DNA of 64,000 nucleotides from Anisodus tanguticus (Eukaryota > Streptophyta > Magnoliopsida > Solanales > Solanaceae), in the NCBI GenBank assembly GCA_034509755.1, contig CM067543.1, positions 15,500,954 through 15,564,953 on the forward strand, in the 5' to 3' direction. The position numbers and the translations under genes are program-made. Below the pieces are notes generated by a model, which searched no databases, was not told the DNA's origin, and saw only the letters and a list, made by a program, of their open reading frames with translations. Within the stretch, counting starts at the first letter, position 1. Each line of letters begins with the position of its first letter. Shown in pieces: positions 53,700-62,935 of this stretch.

Positions 53700-54200
53700 A
53701 GCAAAGATGGGATAAGGTAGTACTGCTTCAGGAGCAGGATCTTAAATCAATTCAAATGTTGTAGCTGGTATAATAACCAAATATTTGACTTCTTGTCTCT
53801 CTATTTTTAATTCTAGTACTTGGATAATAGATTCAGATGCTTCTGAGCATATGTGTTTTAATTCAAATGAATTTTTTCCATGACACCACTTGCTAAGCCT
53901 CTAGACATAAATCTTCATAATTCTCACAAGATCATTGTCACAAACATATGACAACTTTCTATTTTTCCTAATCTGATTTTAAGGAATGTCCTATATGTGC
54001 CTATTTTCAAATATAATCTCCTATCAGTACATAAATTTTGTATTTAATTTTCATGCCATTTTTCATTCACTTCCATTACATGTTATGTGCAGGGTCCTTT
54101 AATGAAGAACCTACGAGCTTTTGGTGAATCAAGTGATAGACTATATCTTCTTCAACCTAGTTAAGCAGAGTCTAGTTTAGTTTTCTAAGATTGTAACTCT
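53700..54200 (+). pseudogene. Element H protease region, active-site Gly changed to Asp
   Basis: The catalytic loop reads TWIIDSDASEHMCF (53818-53859). Copia proteases have Asp-Ser-Gly here; the third residue is Asp (53836-53838), which should disturb the loop. The following ~350 bp are read in broken frames to the pre-integrase segment. Confidence 0.8.
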
Positions 54201-55080
54201 ATTTTGACTTCAAAGAGTAAAAATAATAGTGTTTCAGTTTCCTTTCCAGCTTATGTTTCTCTTTCTGTTTGTAGCAGTGTTGCCTCTAATGCCAAGTTGT
54301 GGCATGTTAGGTTGGGACACTTGTCATTTTCATCAATTACAAGTATTAGTTTCATTTATTCTCCATCTAATACTGATTATTTTTGTGAAATATGTCCATT
54401 AGCTAGGCAATCTAGACTATCTTTTTATGTTAGTCAAATTTCAAGCAAATGTATTTTTTATCTCATTCATATGGACACTTGGGTCCATACAAAGTACCAA
54501 AATATAATAATTATATTAGTTTTTAACTATTGTTGATGATTATCGTAGGGGAACTTCAACCTACTTGTTAAGCACAAAAGGAAATGGTTTCTAAGTTTTA
54601 CAGAATTATTTACAAATGGTGGAAAGATAATACAACATCAAAGTAAAAATTATCAGATCTGATAATGCTATGGAATTGCAAAAAAGAATAGCAGGTTCAG
54701 ATTTTCTCAAGTCTCAAGGTATCATACATCAAACATCTTGTGTTGCAACACCACAATAAAATAGTATTGTAAAGAGAAAATATAGAAATTTACTAGAAAT
54801 TGGAAGGGCTTTATTATTTTAATCAAGACTTCCTATTGAATATTGGGGTGAGTTCATACTTACTGCTACATTCCCGATAAACAGGTTGTCTACAAGAGTT
54901 CTACACAACAAGACACCATATGAACTGATTTTCTGAAAACCCTCTTCTTATCAGATGTTAAAATGTTTTGATTGTTTGGCTTTTGCTTACACTTTGAAAA
55001 CAACGGAGAAGTAAATTTGATCCCAAGGCTAAGTGTTGTGTTTTTCTTGGATATCCAAGTGATCAAAAAGGTTACAAACT
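54201..55080 (+). pseudogene. Element H pre-integrase and integrase, catalytic Glu changed to Lys
   Basis: 54204-54533 contains AKLWHVRLGHLSFSSITSIS and YFCEICPLARQSRLSF, the HHCC zinc region. The core has IHMDTWVHTKY (first Asp near 54472), IIRSDNAMEL (second Asp near 54662) and, after a stop, NSIVKRKYRNLLEIGRAL, where the catalytic Glu is Lys (54782-54784). C-terminal segments (FPINRLSTRVLHNKTPYEL) follow to 54935. Stops and shifts are frequent. Confidence 0.85.
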
Positions 55081-56470
55081 AATGGAGTTGGCTACCAAAA
55101 ACGTTTTTGTGTCCAGAGATGTCCAGTTCTATGAAATTATTTTTCCCTTTGCCTCTTCTTCGAGCACTCTCCACATTCCACTCTTTCCAAATTCACCTAA
55201 CTCTTTGATTCTTCACCTATCAATTTCTTTACCAACACTCAGTCTTCTTATCATTCATAATTTATACCAACAACTATAAACCAATCACTACCTCTTGATT
55301 CTTCCTTATCTCTTTTACATATGCCTTCTCATTCTTCAGAACCTGTCCCAGTAGTTACAAAATAATTACCTGGCTCTAACTCTCTAACTCACATATCTAC
55401 CCTCCTCAAACTCACCTATACAATTCCCAGATGTTGTTACTAGGCAAAGTGAGCAACTTAGGAGGTCCACTAGATAGAACAAGGGAGTTCAACCATATTA
55501 CATGCTGGATTACATATGTAACAGTATCAACTTGAATAATGTTAGTGATTTTTACTTTGATACAGATGTTAAACCACCTGTTTTGTATATGCATGAATTG
55601 TCTAAGCCAAATTAATACATTCTCAATTTTGTGTCTTCTATCGCAGAGCCTAACAACTATTCTCAAGCATCAATGCATCCAGATTGGGTTCAGGGAATGA
55701 AAACTGAACTGGAGGCTTTGAAGTCAAATCACACATGGGATGTAATACCCTTGCCACCTAACAAAAAGGCATTGCCTTGTAAATGGGTTTACAAGATCAA
55801 GCAACTTTCTGATGGAAGCTTAGAGAGACCAAAGAAACATTTGGTTATTAGAGGGGAAATTCAACACGCAAGTGTTGATTATACAGAAACCTTTTTATCA
55901 ATAGTCAAAATGACTATCATTAGATTTTTAATTGTAATTACAGTTAAGAAAGGTTGGGGTATATCACAAATTGATGTCAACAATGCTTTCCTACATGGTG
56001 AATTACAAGAGGAAGTATATATGAAGTTTCCTCCTGGTGTGATTTCACCTTCTTCTAATCTCGTTTGCAGATTGAGAAAGTCCCTTTATGGACTGAAACA
56101 AGCATCATGATAATGGTATTCTGAACTTGCTGGAGCACTAAGTTACAAAGGTTACTCACCTTTCTTAAATGATTATTTATTATTCTTTAAGATCATATAA
56201 AAATTAGTATCAATTATTATTGATTATGTGTATGGTATCCTTGTTACTGGAAATCATGCCACATAAATCACAAAACTCAAACAGTTTCTTCATTCGGCAT
56301 TCAAAATTAAGGATCTTGGGTCTTTAGATTATTTCTTAGGAATGGAAATTCTAAGGGAATCACAGAAAATTATTATTACTTAAAGAAAATATACCTTGGA
56401 TCTCCTTAGTAAATTTGATGCGTCTCATTTGCCTGTTGTTTCTTCTCCATCGGATCCTTCAAAAAAAACT
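55081..56470 (+). pseudogene. Element H reverse transcriptase, active-site YVYG
   Basis: After a Ser/Pro-rich linker (55082-55620), 55631-56107 is open: EPNNYSQASMHPDWVQGMKT, ELEALKSNHTWDVIPLPPNK, KALPCKWVYKIKQLSDGSLE, QIDVNNAFLHGELQEEVYMK, LVCRLRKSLYGLKQAS. The first catalytic Asp (IDVNNAFLHG) is kept. The YVDD box is YVYG (56225-56236), losing both Asp residues. Thumb segments AFKIKDLGSLDYFLGMEILR follow. Confidence 0.9.
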
Positions 56471-57110
56471 CACAGCAGATTCTGGACAACCCTTTTTTGA
56501 TCCACTTTTATATCGACACTTGATTGGAAAATTGAATTATTTAACTCACACAAGGCCTGACCTCTCTTTCGCAGTTTTGAATTTGAGTCAGTACATGCAA
56601 ATGCCTTGTGTGAATCATTTCTCAGCTGCTTTAAGAGTTCTTCAATATTTGAAGAAATTTCTAAACCAGGGTCTTTTCATGACTTCAAATCCTGATTTCT
56701 CTTTATTAGCCTATTTCGATGCAGATTGTGATTTATGTAAGGATTTTAGACGCCCCATTAGTGGATTTTCATAAGTCTTGGAGGCTCGCCAATTTCTTGA
56801 AAATCCAAGAAGCAGACATCAATTTCTCTTTCATCTGCTGAATCTGAGTATTGATCGATGCGTCACATGGTCACTGAACTAACTTGGCTCACGAGATTAC
56901 TCACTAATATGTCTATCTCACCCCACCTTCCCATTCCCATACATTTTTACAGCCATACAACTATTCATATCGCACGAAATCCAGTATTTCACGAACGGAC
57001 AAAACACGTTGAGCTCGATTGTTACTACGTTAGCCAACAATACCTAGCTGGATTGATCTCACTTTCATGTGTGCCTTCAAAAGATCCAGCTTGTTGATCT
57101 CTTCACCAAA
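56471..57110 (+). pseudogene. Element H RNase H
   Basis: 56500-56771 reads FDPLLYRHLIGKLNYLTHTR, DLSFAVLNLSQYMQMPCVNH and LLAYFDADCDLCKDFRRPIS, with the first RNase H Asp in YFDAD. Frame changes occur near 56780 and 56840. 56858-57094 continues MRHMVTELTWLTRLLTNMSI, PIHFYSHTTIHIARNPVFHE, RTKHVELDCYYV, the copia RNase H C-terminus. Confidence 0.87.
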
Positions 57111-57178
57111 TCGTTATCTTGTTCGATTCATCTTCAAAGTCTTCGCAAGTTAGGTATCATTTCATTCCCCTCCAACTT

Positions 57179-57191
57179 GAGGGGAGGGGGG
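57179..57191 (+). promoter_or_regulatory. Polypurine tract of element H
   Basis: GAGGGGAGGGGGG immediately before the 3' LTR start at 57192; it primes plus-strand DNA synthesis in LTR elements. Confidence 0.85.
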
Positions 57192-57655
57192 TATTGGAAT
57201 GAAATCTTCATCATCCTTCATCAATCAACAGCAAAGTACAGAAAATGATTTGAAAAAAGAAAGAATGGAAGAAATTTGATTTTCCCCTAACATGTGATTG
57301 TTTTCATCGATTGGGAAAAAGTAAAGAAACCAAAGTGGTCTTTTGTTAAAACTGCACACAAACGAGAGAATTGGGCCAGTCTTGGATGTTGGGCTTCTTG
57401 TTCATAGGCAGAACCATACAAAGGTAGAAGATAATAAGTAGAGATACAAGTGTATATACATGGGATCCAATGTATTTTTTTTAGAATGTACATGTGTACT
57501 AAAATACAATAATTAGTATAGCTGTCGGCTGTTAGTAATGTACTTTATTTTCATTTATGTACACAGACCCTAGGATAGCTTTGTATAAATACATGTAAAG
57601 GTTGAGTTTGATAATACACAGAAAATTTCCCCAAAATATCTTCATAATTTCAATA
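57192..57655 (+). repeat. 3' LTR of element H
   Basis: TATTGGAATG to ATTTCAATA, then AGTTA (57656-57660), the target duplication. By eye about 90 percent identical to the 5' LTR; short gaps account for the 13-bp difference. Confidence 0.92.
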
Positions 57656-57660
57656 AGTTA

Positions 57661-58657
57661 GAGTCTACCTCCCTTGTGGGACACGTCGTACATGTTTGGT
57701 TTGATAAGTGTCAAGCATGATCGATTCCCTTTAAGGTTAATGCAATTTAAATGCATTGGCTATTGTGTGGATGGTGCCTTGTTTCGTACTAAAGTTACAA
57801 TTGGAAATAATGGACAAGTATTCGTTCGAAAGAGTATGTTGTTAGATTATATTGCTTAAACTTTTTTAAAATATTATTGGAGGCATATCGGATCCTTTAA
57901 AAGTAATGCATTTATCAGAGGATTCAACACGGATGTGACAATAATTTTAGAGAGACAATGTTGGGAGATTTTGCTCTATGGTACTTTATAAAGCAGTACG
58001 GGAAGTATTTAACTATTACAAGTATTCGAAAGGATAAATAAAGATTTCAATAATTCAACTAGAAATCTGAACCGGATTCTCCAACATACGTTACACTAGT
58101 GTTTAAGCCGTTAAAGTTGGTCGGTCGCAACTCCCGCCAAAGGCAAATTTCCAACAGACAATACAATGTTCAATTCTCACCATTCCCTTTTCCTCACGTG
58201 GACCTCATTTCCCAAAAGAAAAAGAAAATTAGGTTGTAATTACCTAACAAGAGGATTCATAGAACTTGGCAAATTGATTAGCGATAATGTGGTCAAACCT
58301 TTTTCTAATTTGAGCCTATGCAAACTATTAGGCCAGTTTCCTAATTCAACGACAACAATTATTTGGAAAAAGTACAGACATATTTTTTTACAAACTTGAA
58401 CTTAAAACTGGTAAGAATACCCATCCATATTAAGTAGATTACACCAAGAATCGTTTACCACTTTACCTGGTGGAGGTAGAGATGAGAAAATACTGTCCAC
58501 ATATTCTCCGATTTTCGTCATTTTTTTATAATATTCCAAAAACAAAATTTGACTTTGATATTGGCCAATGATTAATTGTCACCACACGAGAAAGATGACG
58601 TCCCACATCACAAGTTGAACTATCTCTACCTATTATGAGAAGAATTATTTCCTACTA
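57661..58657. other. About 1 kb with no recognisable gene
   Basis: AT-rich. It continues the sequence interrupted by H. Short open stretches at 57674-57859 and 58166-58399 show no motif I can place. No terminal repeats, tRNA or long tandem array seen. Confidence 0.5.
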
Positions 58658-58703
58658 TATATCTATCTATATCTATATCTATATCTATATTTATCTATCT
58701 ATA
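58658..58703. repeat. Microsatellite of TATCTA / TATC type
   Basis: A run of imperfect ATCTAT / ATCT units ending ATCTATCTATATTATT, which merges into the dispersed repeat at 58692. Confidence 0.85.
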
Positions 58704-58790
58704 TTATTTTAAAAGCATGAATATAATTATTGGTTGACAAAATATCCTTCACATGTTGAACGGCCTTTATTATCTTACATATTTGTATAA
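58692..58790 (+). repeat. Dispersed repeat, copy 1 (possible Helitron-type 5' end)
   Basis: ATCTATCTATATTATTTTAA then AAGCATGAATATAATTATTG and GGTTGACAAAATATCCTTCA. The second copy is at 61727-61830. A 5' TC followed by an AT-rich stretch recalls Helitron starts, but no CTRR-hairpin end was located, so the class is uncertain. Confidence 0.5.
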
Positions 58791-58889
58791 TTTAAGAATA
58801 TAATTATAAATAACTCAAGAATGGAACATTGAATTACTAATGATCCTAATTCTATTAAACTACCAATACAATCAGCCGTTCCTACTACT

Positions 58890-58938
58890 AATCCTTCTCC
58901 TTCTAATATTGTAACAACAACTAACACTTTTACTTTTG
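58890..58938 (+). repeat. 49-bp direct repeat, left copy, flanking element I
   Basis: Begins AATCCTTCTCCTTC, ends CACTTTTACTTTTG directly before the I LTR start at 58939. The right copy is 61509-61557, with one mismatch. Confidence 0.92.
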
Positions 58939-59144
58939 TGTAAACGTGTAAATATAGGAAACAATATATTTCCTACCCATAATTAGAATATTTTCATATA
59001 TTGTGTAAATATAATTATGGTAAGACTATGATTCCTCTTTTGTATAGGCTTAGGATTCCTATTGTTTAAGGGATGAATATTGTACTCTATATATACCTTG
59101 ATATTAATGAAAGACTCCCCAAGGGAGATTAATATCATCTAACA
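58939..59144 (+). repeat. 5' LTR of element I (206 bp)
   Basis: TGTAAACGTG to ATCTAACA. Short for a copia LTR. CTATATATACC near 59090 is the likely TATA box. Contains AAGGGAGATTAATATC near its end, similar to AAGGGAAATTATTCTG in J. Confidence 0.8.
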
Positions 59145-59158
59145 TGGTATCAAGAGCC
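59145..59158 (+). promoter_or_regulatory. Primer binding site of element I, iMet-like with an extra A
   Basis: TGGTATCAAGAGCC. It agrees with the initiator tRNA-Met complement over TGGTATCA and then has one extra A before GAGC. Element J has the same insertion (TGGTATTAAGAGCC), so it is a family trait. Confidence 0.82.
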
Positions 59159-59281
59159 AAATAAACAAAACCCTAAAAATCTTTCTCTTCCACACCCGCC
59201 GGCTGCCTCTCCTACGCCGCGGCCCTCCCGGATTTTCTTCTTGTTTTTTGGGTTTTGTTCTTCCTTTCTTCTCTTCTCTAA

Positions 59282-60303
59282 ATGGCTATCCCTGATTCTT
59301 CCACACTTTCTGACGCCTCTACCTCTACAAATCCCACCACAAAGTCATCACCCCCATTTCATCCCGCCCTTACTATTTCCAACATCAAGAACCATATTCC
59401 CATTATTCTTGATCAAGAAAACAACCAGTATTCTCCCTGGGTTGAACTTTTTCGCAATCATGCATGTCTCTATAACGTGCTTGACCATATTGATGACACT
59501 ATTCCGCGCCCTACGGAGGTTGATGATTATATCTGGCATCGTTTCGACGCCGGCGTCAAACAATGGATATATGGTAGTATCTCTCAGGATTTGCTCCTTA
59601 CTATCATGAAATCTGACTCCACAGCCCTTGACTTGTGGAATCGTTTGGAGGAAATTTTTCAGGACAACAAGCACACTCGTGCCGTGTATTTGGAAGAACA
59701 GTTCAACAAAACACGTCTTGAAAACTTCTCCAATGTCTCTGAGTACTGCAAGCAACTTAAACTTCTAGCGGATCAACTCTCCAACATCGGCACGCCTGTC
59801 ACTAACGATAAAATGGTGCTACAAATGATTTCTGGCCTTACTAAGGGCGAATATGATACTTTGGCCACCATTATTCAACAGGCAGATCTGCTACCGAGTT
59901 TTAACAAAGCTCGCTCACAATTGTTGCTCGAAGAAACCCGTCGTGCTAAGCAGGATGAGCACGCCCAACAGGTGTTAGCTGTCGACACGCAACCCCAAGA
60001 TCAGACGCCACCAGACAACTCCCAACAGCAACAGGGCCGCGGCGGCAAGGGTGGAAAAGGCCGCGGCGGTAGAGGAGGTTGTGGTCGTGGCAAGGGTCGC
60101 GGTCAACAGAACCAACAGCAGCAACAGCAGCAGAGATCGCAGAACAACTGGGCCGCGGCTCCTCAGCAGTTCGTCTACAGGCGCGCGCGCGCCCCGATTC
60201 GAGCCGCGGCGCCAAGTCCATTCCAAGATGCCGGCAGCCATACAATCCATATTCTTACCCCGGTTTGTTAGGCCCCGCTCCAGCCCCATAGCAGGCCCAC
60301 TTC
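59282..60303 (+). pseudogene. Element I gag with RGG/Gln-rich tail, one frameshift and one stop from pol
   Basis: Open from ATG 59282 for 329 codons. N-terminal two thirds: NIKNHIPIILDQENNQYSPW, CLYNVLDHIDDTIPRP, GVKQWIYGSISQDLLLTIMK, LWNRLEEIFQDNKHTRAVYL, EYCKQLKLLADQL, EYDTLATIIQQADLLPSFNK; this is the copia gag (UBN2-type) fold. From about residue 245 the tail is Gly/Arg/Lys-rich (GRGGKGGKGRGGRGG) then poly-Gln. No CCHC knuckle is seen. At a GC-repeat run (60179-60195) the frame slips, so the listed C-terminus is off-frame. The correct frame continues QPYNPYSYPGLLGP to a TAG at about 60289, then into the protease ORF. Confidence 0.88.
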
Positions 60304-60813
60304 ATGCAAGGTCAGGTCCAGCAGCCCTCCTCCGGCATGACACCCACTGAGTTGGGTCAGGCGTTCAACACCCTCTCTATGCAACAGCCTGACAATACTT
60401 GGTACATGGACTCAGGCGCCACATCTCACGTCACCCAGTCTGCAGGTACTATTCCTAAACTGTTTCGTTTAAAGCATCCTCAATATGTTACAGTTGGTAG
60501 TGGACAATGCATTCCAGTTAAGGGTTATGGTACCTCATACACACAACCTCCTCATCCACCCTTCTCCCTCAAAAACACCCTATATGCCCCACACATGATT
60601 AAGAACCTCATATCTGTCCGCCAATTTACTCGTAATAATTCTGTCTTCGTGGATTTTGACCCTTTTGGTTTTACTGTGAAAGATCTTCATACGGGGACAC
60701 CTCTTACGAGATGCAATAGCACGGGGGATCTCTATCCATTCACTTCCACCTCCGCTGCCAGATCTTGCTCTCCCGTCACTCTAGCGGTACATTTCTTCTT
60801 CAACTTGGCATAA
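60304..60813 (+). pseudogene. Element I protease (copia), active site intact
   Basis: Same frame as the corrected gag tail. TWYMDSGATSHVTQSAG (tryptophan codon at 60400) is the complete copia protease loop. Downstream: YVTVGSGQCIPVKGYGTSYT, FSLKNTLYAPHMIKNLISVR, SVFVDFDPFGFTVKDLHTGT. After about 60785 the frame shifts. The pre-integrase His motif STWHNRLGHP is read in a different frame at about 60798-60831. Catalytic residues are present; the polyprotein is broken. Confidence 0.88.
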
Positions 60814-60829
60814 TAGGCTTGGTCATCCA

Positions 60830-61502
60830 GAGTCCCGCTTTTAATTTTCTTAGAGGCAACAATTTCATTGCTTGTAATGGGAAACTTGCCCAAAATTGTG
60901 TTTCTTGCTCTTTAGGCAAACATATTCGTCTTCCGTTTAAATCATCTACTAGTGTTACATTTGCTCCTTTTGATATCATACATGCCGATTTATGGACATC
61001 TCATATCTCTAGTTCTCTCGGTCATAAATACTATCTTGTGTTGCTTGATGATTTTTCACACTATGTTTGGTTATACCCTCTTAATTTTAAATCGGAAGTG
61101 CTTGTCAAATTTTTTGAGTTTCGCAAGTTCATTCAAACACAATTTGGAAAAGGCATAAAATCATTTCAGTGCGATAATGGTTGTGAATTCAATAACTCTA
61201 TGTTTCACCGCTTTTGTACCAATAATGGCATGATCTTTCGCTTCTCCTGCCCTCACACCTCACCACAAAACGGTAAAGCTGAAAGAATCATCCGCACCAT
61301 TAACAATATGATTCGCACCCTATTGATTCATGCCTCCCTCCCTCCACCCTTCTGGGTCTATGCTGCTAAAATGTCAGAATACACTCTAAATATTCTCCCT
61401 ACTAGCACTCTTCACAATATGATCCTTACCGAAATCCTCTACCACAGAATCCCCTCTTATGATCATCTACGGATTTTTGGTTGTATGTGCTATCCCTTTT
61501 AA
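60830..61502 (+). pseudogene. Element I integrase core, truncated
   Basis: From about 60840 to 61500 the frame is open: NCVSCSLGKHIRLPFKSS (zinc Cys pair), PFDIIHADLWTSHISSSLGH (first Asp), KYYLVLLDDFSHYVWLYPL, GIKSFQCDNGCEF (second Asp), TSPQNGKAERIIRTINNMIR (Glu), YDHLRIFGCMCYPF. The DD35E residues are all present. The protein ends where copia integrases normally run on into the linker and RT; the DNA changes into the 49-bp repeat at 61509. Confidence 0.9.
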
Positions 61503-61508
61503 TAGTGT

Positions 61509-61557
61509 AATCCTTCTGCTTCTAATATTGTAACAACAACTAACACTTTTACTTTTG
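61509..61557 (+). repeat. 49-bp direct repeat, right copy
   Basis: Matches 58890-58938 with a single C/G difference. A few filler bases (61503-61508) separate it from element I. Confidence 0.92.
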
Positions 61558-61834
61558 GATAGAATTAGTATTCAAATTCTGAAGTTAAATTGATTTGACA
61601 CTTTGAATTCTAATGGTAGAAATTTTCTATCAATTTAAAACATTAGACAGTAAAGAATGATTTCTTATTCGTAGCAATATAATAATTTGTCGGCCAAAAA
61701 ATTAAGTCACTTTTTTTTTGGTTTTTAATCTATCTATATTATTTTAAAAGCATAAACATAAATGTTGGTTGACCAAAATATCCTTCAAACATTGAACGAC
61801 TTTTATACCCTCTATATTTACATTATCTCTTCAA
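61558..61834. other. AT-rich stretch with dispersed repeat copy 2 (61727-61830), no gene
   Basis: Contains ATCTATCTATATTATTTTAA and GTTGGTTGACCAAAATATCC, the second copy of the repeat at 58692. Otherwise nothing recognised. Confidence 0.5.
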
Positions 61835-61850
61835 TATTAATGAACAAAAA
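61835..61850. repeat. Left 16-bp TSD of the SINE
   Basis: TATTAATGAACAAAAA, identical to 62037-62052. Confidence 0.95.
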
Positions 61851-62036
61851 GAAGTGGAGTCTTGGAATAACTGGTAAAGTTGCTGCCATGTGACAAGGAA
61901 GTCGCGGGTTCAAACCGTGGAAACAGTCACTTGCAGAAATGCAAGGTAAGGCTGCGTACAATTGACCCTTGTGGTCCGGCCCTTTCTCGGACCCCGCACA
62001 TAGTGGGAGCTTAGTGCATTGGGCTGCCTTTTGTCC
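61851..62036 (+). mobile_element. tRNA-derived SINE (tobacco/Solanaceae type), 186 bp
   Basis: Bounded by a perfect 16-bp duplication. An internal RNA polymerase III promoter is visible: A-box-like TGGAATAACTGG (61863-61874) and B-box GGTTCAAACCG (61907-61917), 33 bp apart. The body has the conserved plant SINE wording GCTGCGTACAAT, CCTTGTGGTCCGGCCC, GGACCCCGCACATAG and GGGAGCTTAGTGCA. It ends GGGCTGCCTTTTGTCC. It is non-coding and needs LINE reverse transcriptase for movement. Whether it belongs to TS, Au or another Solanaceae SINE family needs alignment. Confidence 0.93.
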
Positions 62037-62052
62037 TATTAATGAACAAAAA
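62037..62052. repeat. Right 16-bp TSD of the SINE
   Basis: TATTAATGAACAAAAA, identical to 61835-61850. Confidence 0.95.
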
Positions 62053-62586
62053 CATAAAATTGTTTTAATTGTTGTAGGGTCCAAGCGTTTTATAAATCAA
62101 ACTATAGATCACTTCAAAGTAAAAATCCAATCCATGATGGGTTATTCAAAGAAATAGGAAACCAATAGCTTCCAAAAGTTGCTTCACTTTGGGATATAAT
62201 TAAATCCTAATTGGTATAGAAGTCATGCTCCCAATTAATGTAACGGCTTTAAACGTAAAAGAGAGGGTTCATTTTTTTTAAGAATATTATTTCTTACTTA
62301 TAGATATCAACTTAATTTTTTTGTAAAATAAATAAATGCTAAAACAAAAAAATTAAGTATATGAAATATCTTGCCATTGGCATGTACGATTAACTTCTAA
62401 GTATATTAATTCTCATGGAAAAAAAGGTTAAGATATTTAATAATAATATTATGCTACAATTATAATTTATAATGGAATAGATAAATACATACAAAAGAAC
62501 GTTGCGCATAAAAACAATATTGTTTGGTAAAAAGAATATAAAATAACTATTAAAAAAGAATATAACTATTACTAGCGAATATTCTC
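62053..62586. other. AT-rich intergenic stretch, nothing recognised
   Basis: Low-complexity A/T-rich DNA with no open frame, repeat end or RNA gene that I could support. Confidence 0.5.
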
Positions 62587-62765
62587 TGTATATTTTGTAA
62601 TTATGATAGATGTATATTTAAGGTAACTTAGGATTCTAATTATATTAGGAATCAACCTTTGTAAGGTAAGTTAGGATTCGTACCATATTAGGAATCAACA
62701 TTTGTACAACTATATATATTGTGAATAATGAAAGGAATCCCTAAGGGAAATTATTCTGTCTTTCA
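62587..62765 (+). repeat. 5' LTR of element J (about 179 bp)
   Basis: TGTATATTTTG to TCTGTCTTTCA. An internal near-duplicate TTAGGATTC...TATTAGGAATCAAC occurs at 62629-62660 and 62673-62700. ACTATATATATTG near 62709 is the likely TATA. The left edge is chosen by TG and by length relative to I. Confidence 0.72.
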
Positions 62766-62779
62766 TGGTATTAAGAGCC
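62766..62779 (+). promoter_or_regulatory. Primer binding site of element J
   Basis: TGGTATTAAGAGCC, one base different from that of I and sharing its extra A. Confidence 0.82.
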
Positions 62780-62935
62780 TAAAACCTAAACCCTACTCTT
62801 CTTCTCTCTCCCTCCCTCTCTCGGCCAAACCAGAAAACTCTCGGCCAATCCCCACTTTCTCGGCCAAAAACAGCAGTTTTTTGTTTATTTTTTTCTGGTT
62901 TTTCCCTCGGCTGAAACAGCTTCAAGGCAGCCACT

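Larger units (their letters stand above)
51954..57655 (+). mobile_element. Element H: Ty1/copia retrotransposon, complete ends, decayed coding region
   Basis: LTRs 51954-52430 (477 bp) and 57192-57655 (464 bp), tRNA-iMet PBS 52431-52442, polypurine tract before the 3' LTR, TSD AGTTA at 51949-51953 and 57656-57660. Domain order gag, protease, integrase, RT, RNase H is the copia order. LTR termini are TATTGG (3' copy; TGTTGG in the 5' copy) and CAATA, rather than TG...CA. Several active-site residues are gone. Confidence 0.93.
58939..61502 (+). mobile_element. Element I: Ty1/copia element, 3'-truncated after integrase
   Basis: 5' LTR 58939-59144, a PBS directly after it, gag 59282, protease, pre-integrase and integrase up to 61502. 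There is no RT, RNase H or 3' LTR. It is flanked by a 49-bp direct repeat, far longer than the 5 bp left by copia integrases. It is a sister of element J by LTR position, PBS and gag sequence. Confidence 0.85.

Noticed and set aside
59946..60289. Ala/Leu-rich and Arg-rich frames on the minus strand
   Set aside because: Antisense of the RGG/poly-Gln tail of gag I.
61818..62157. Short frames across the SINE
   Set aside because: The body is a pol III SINE with a perfect duplication; no coding expected.
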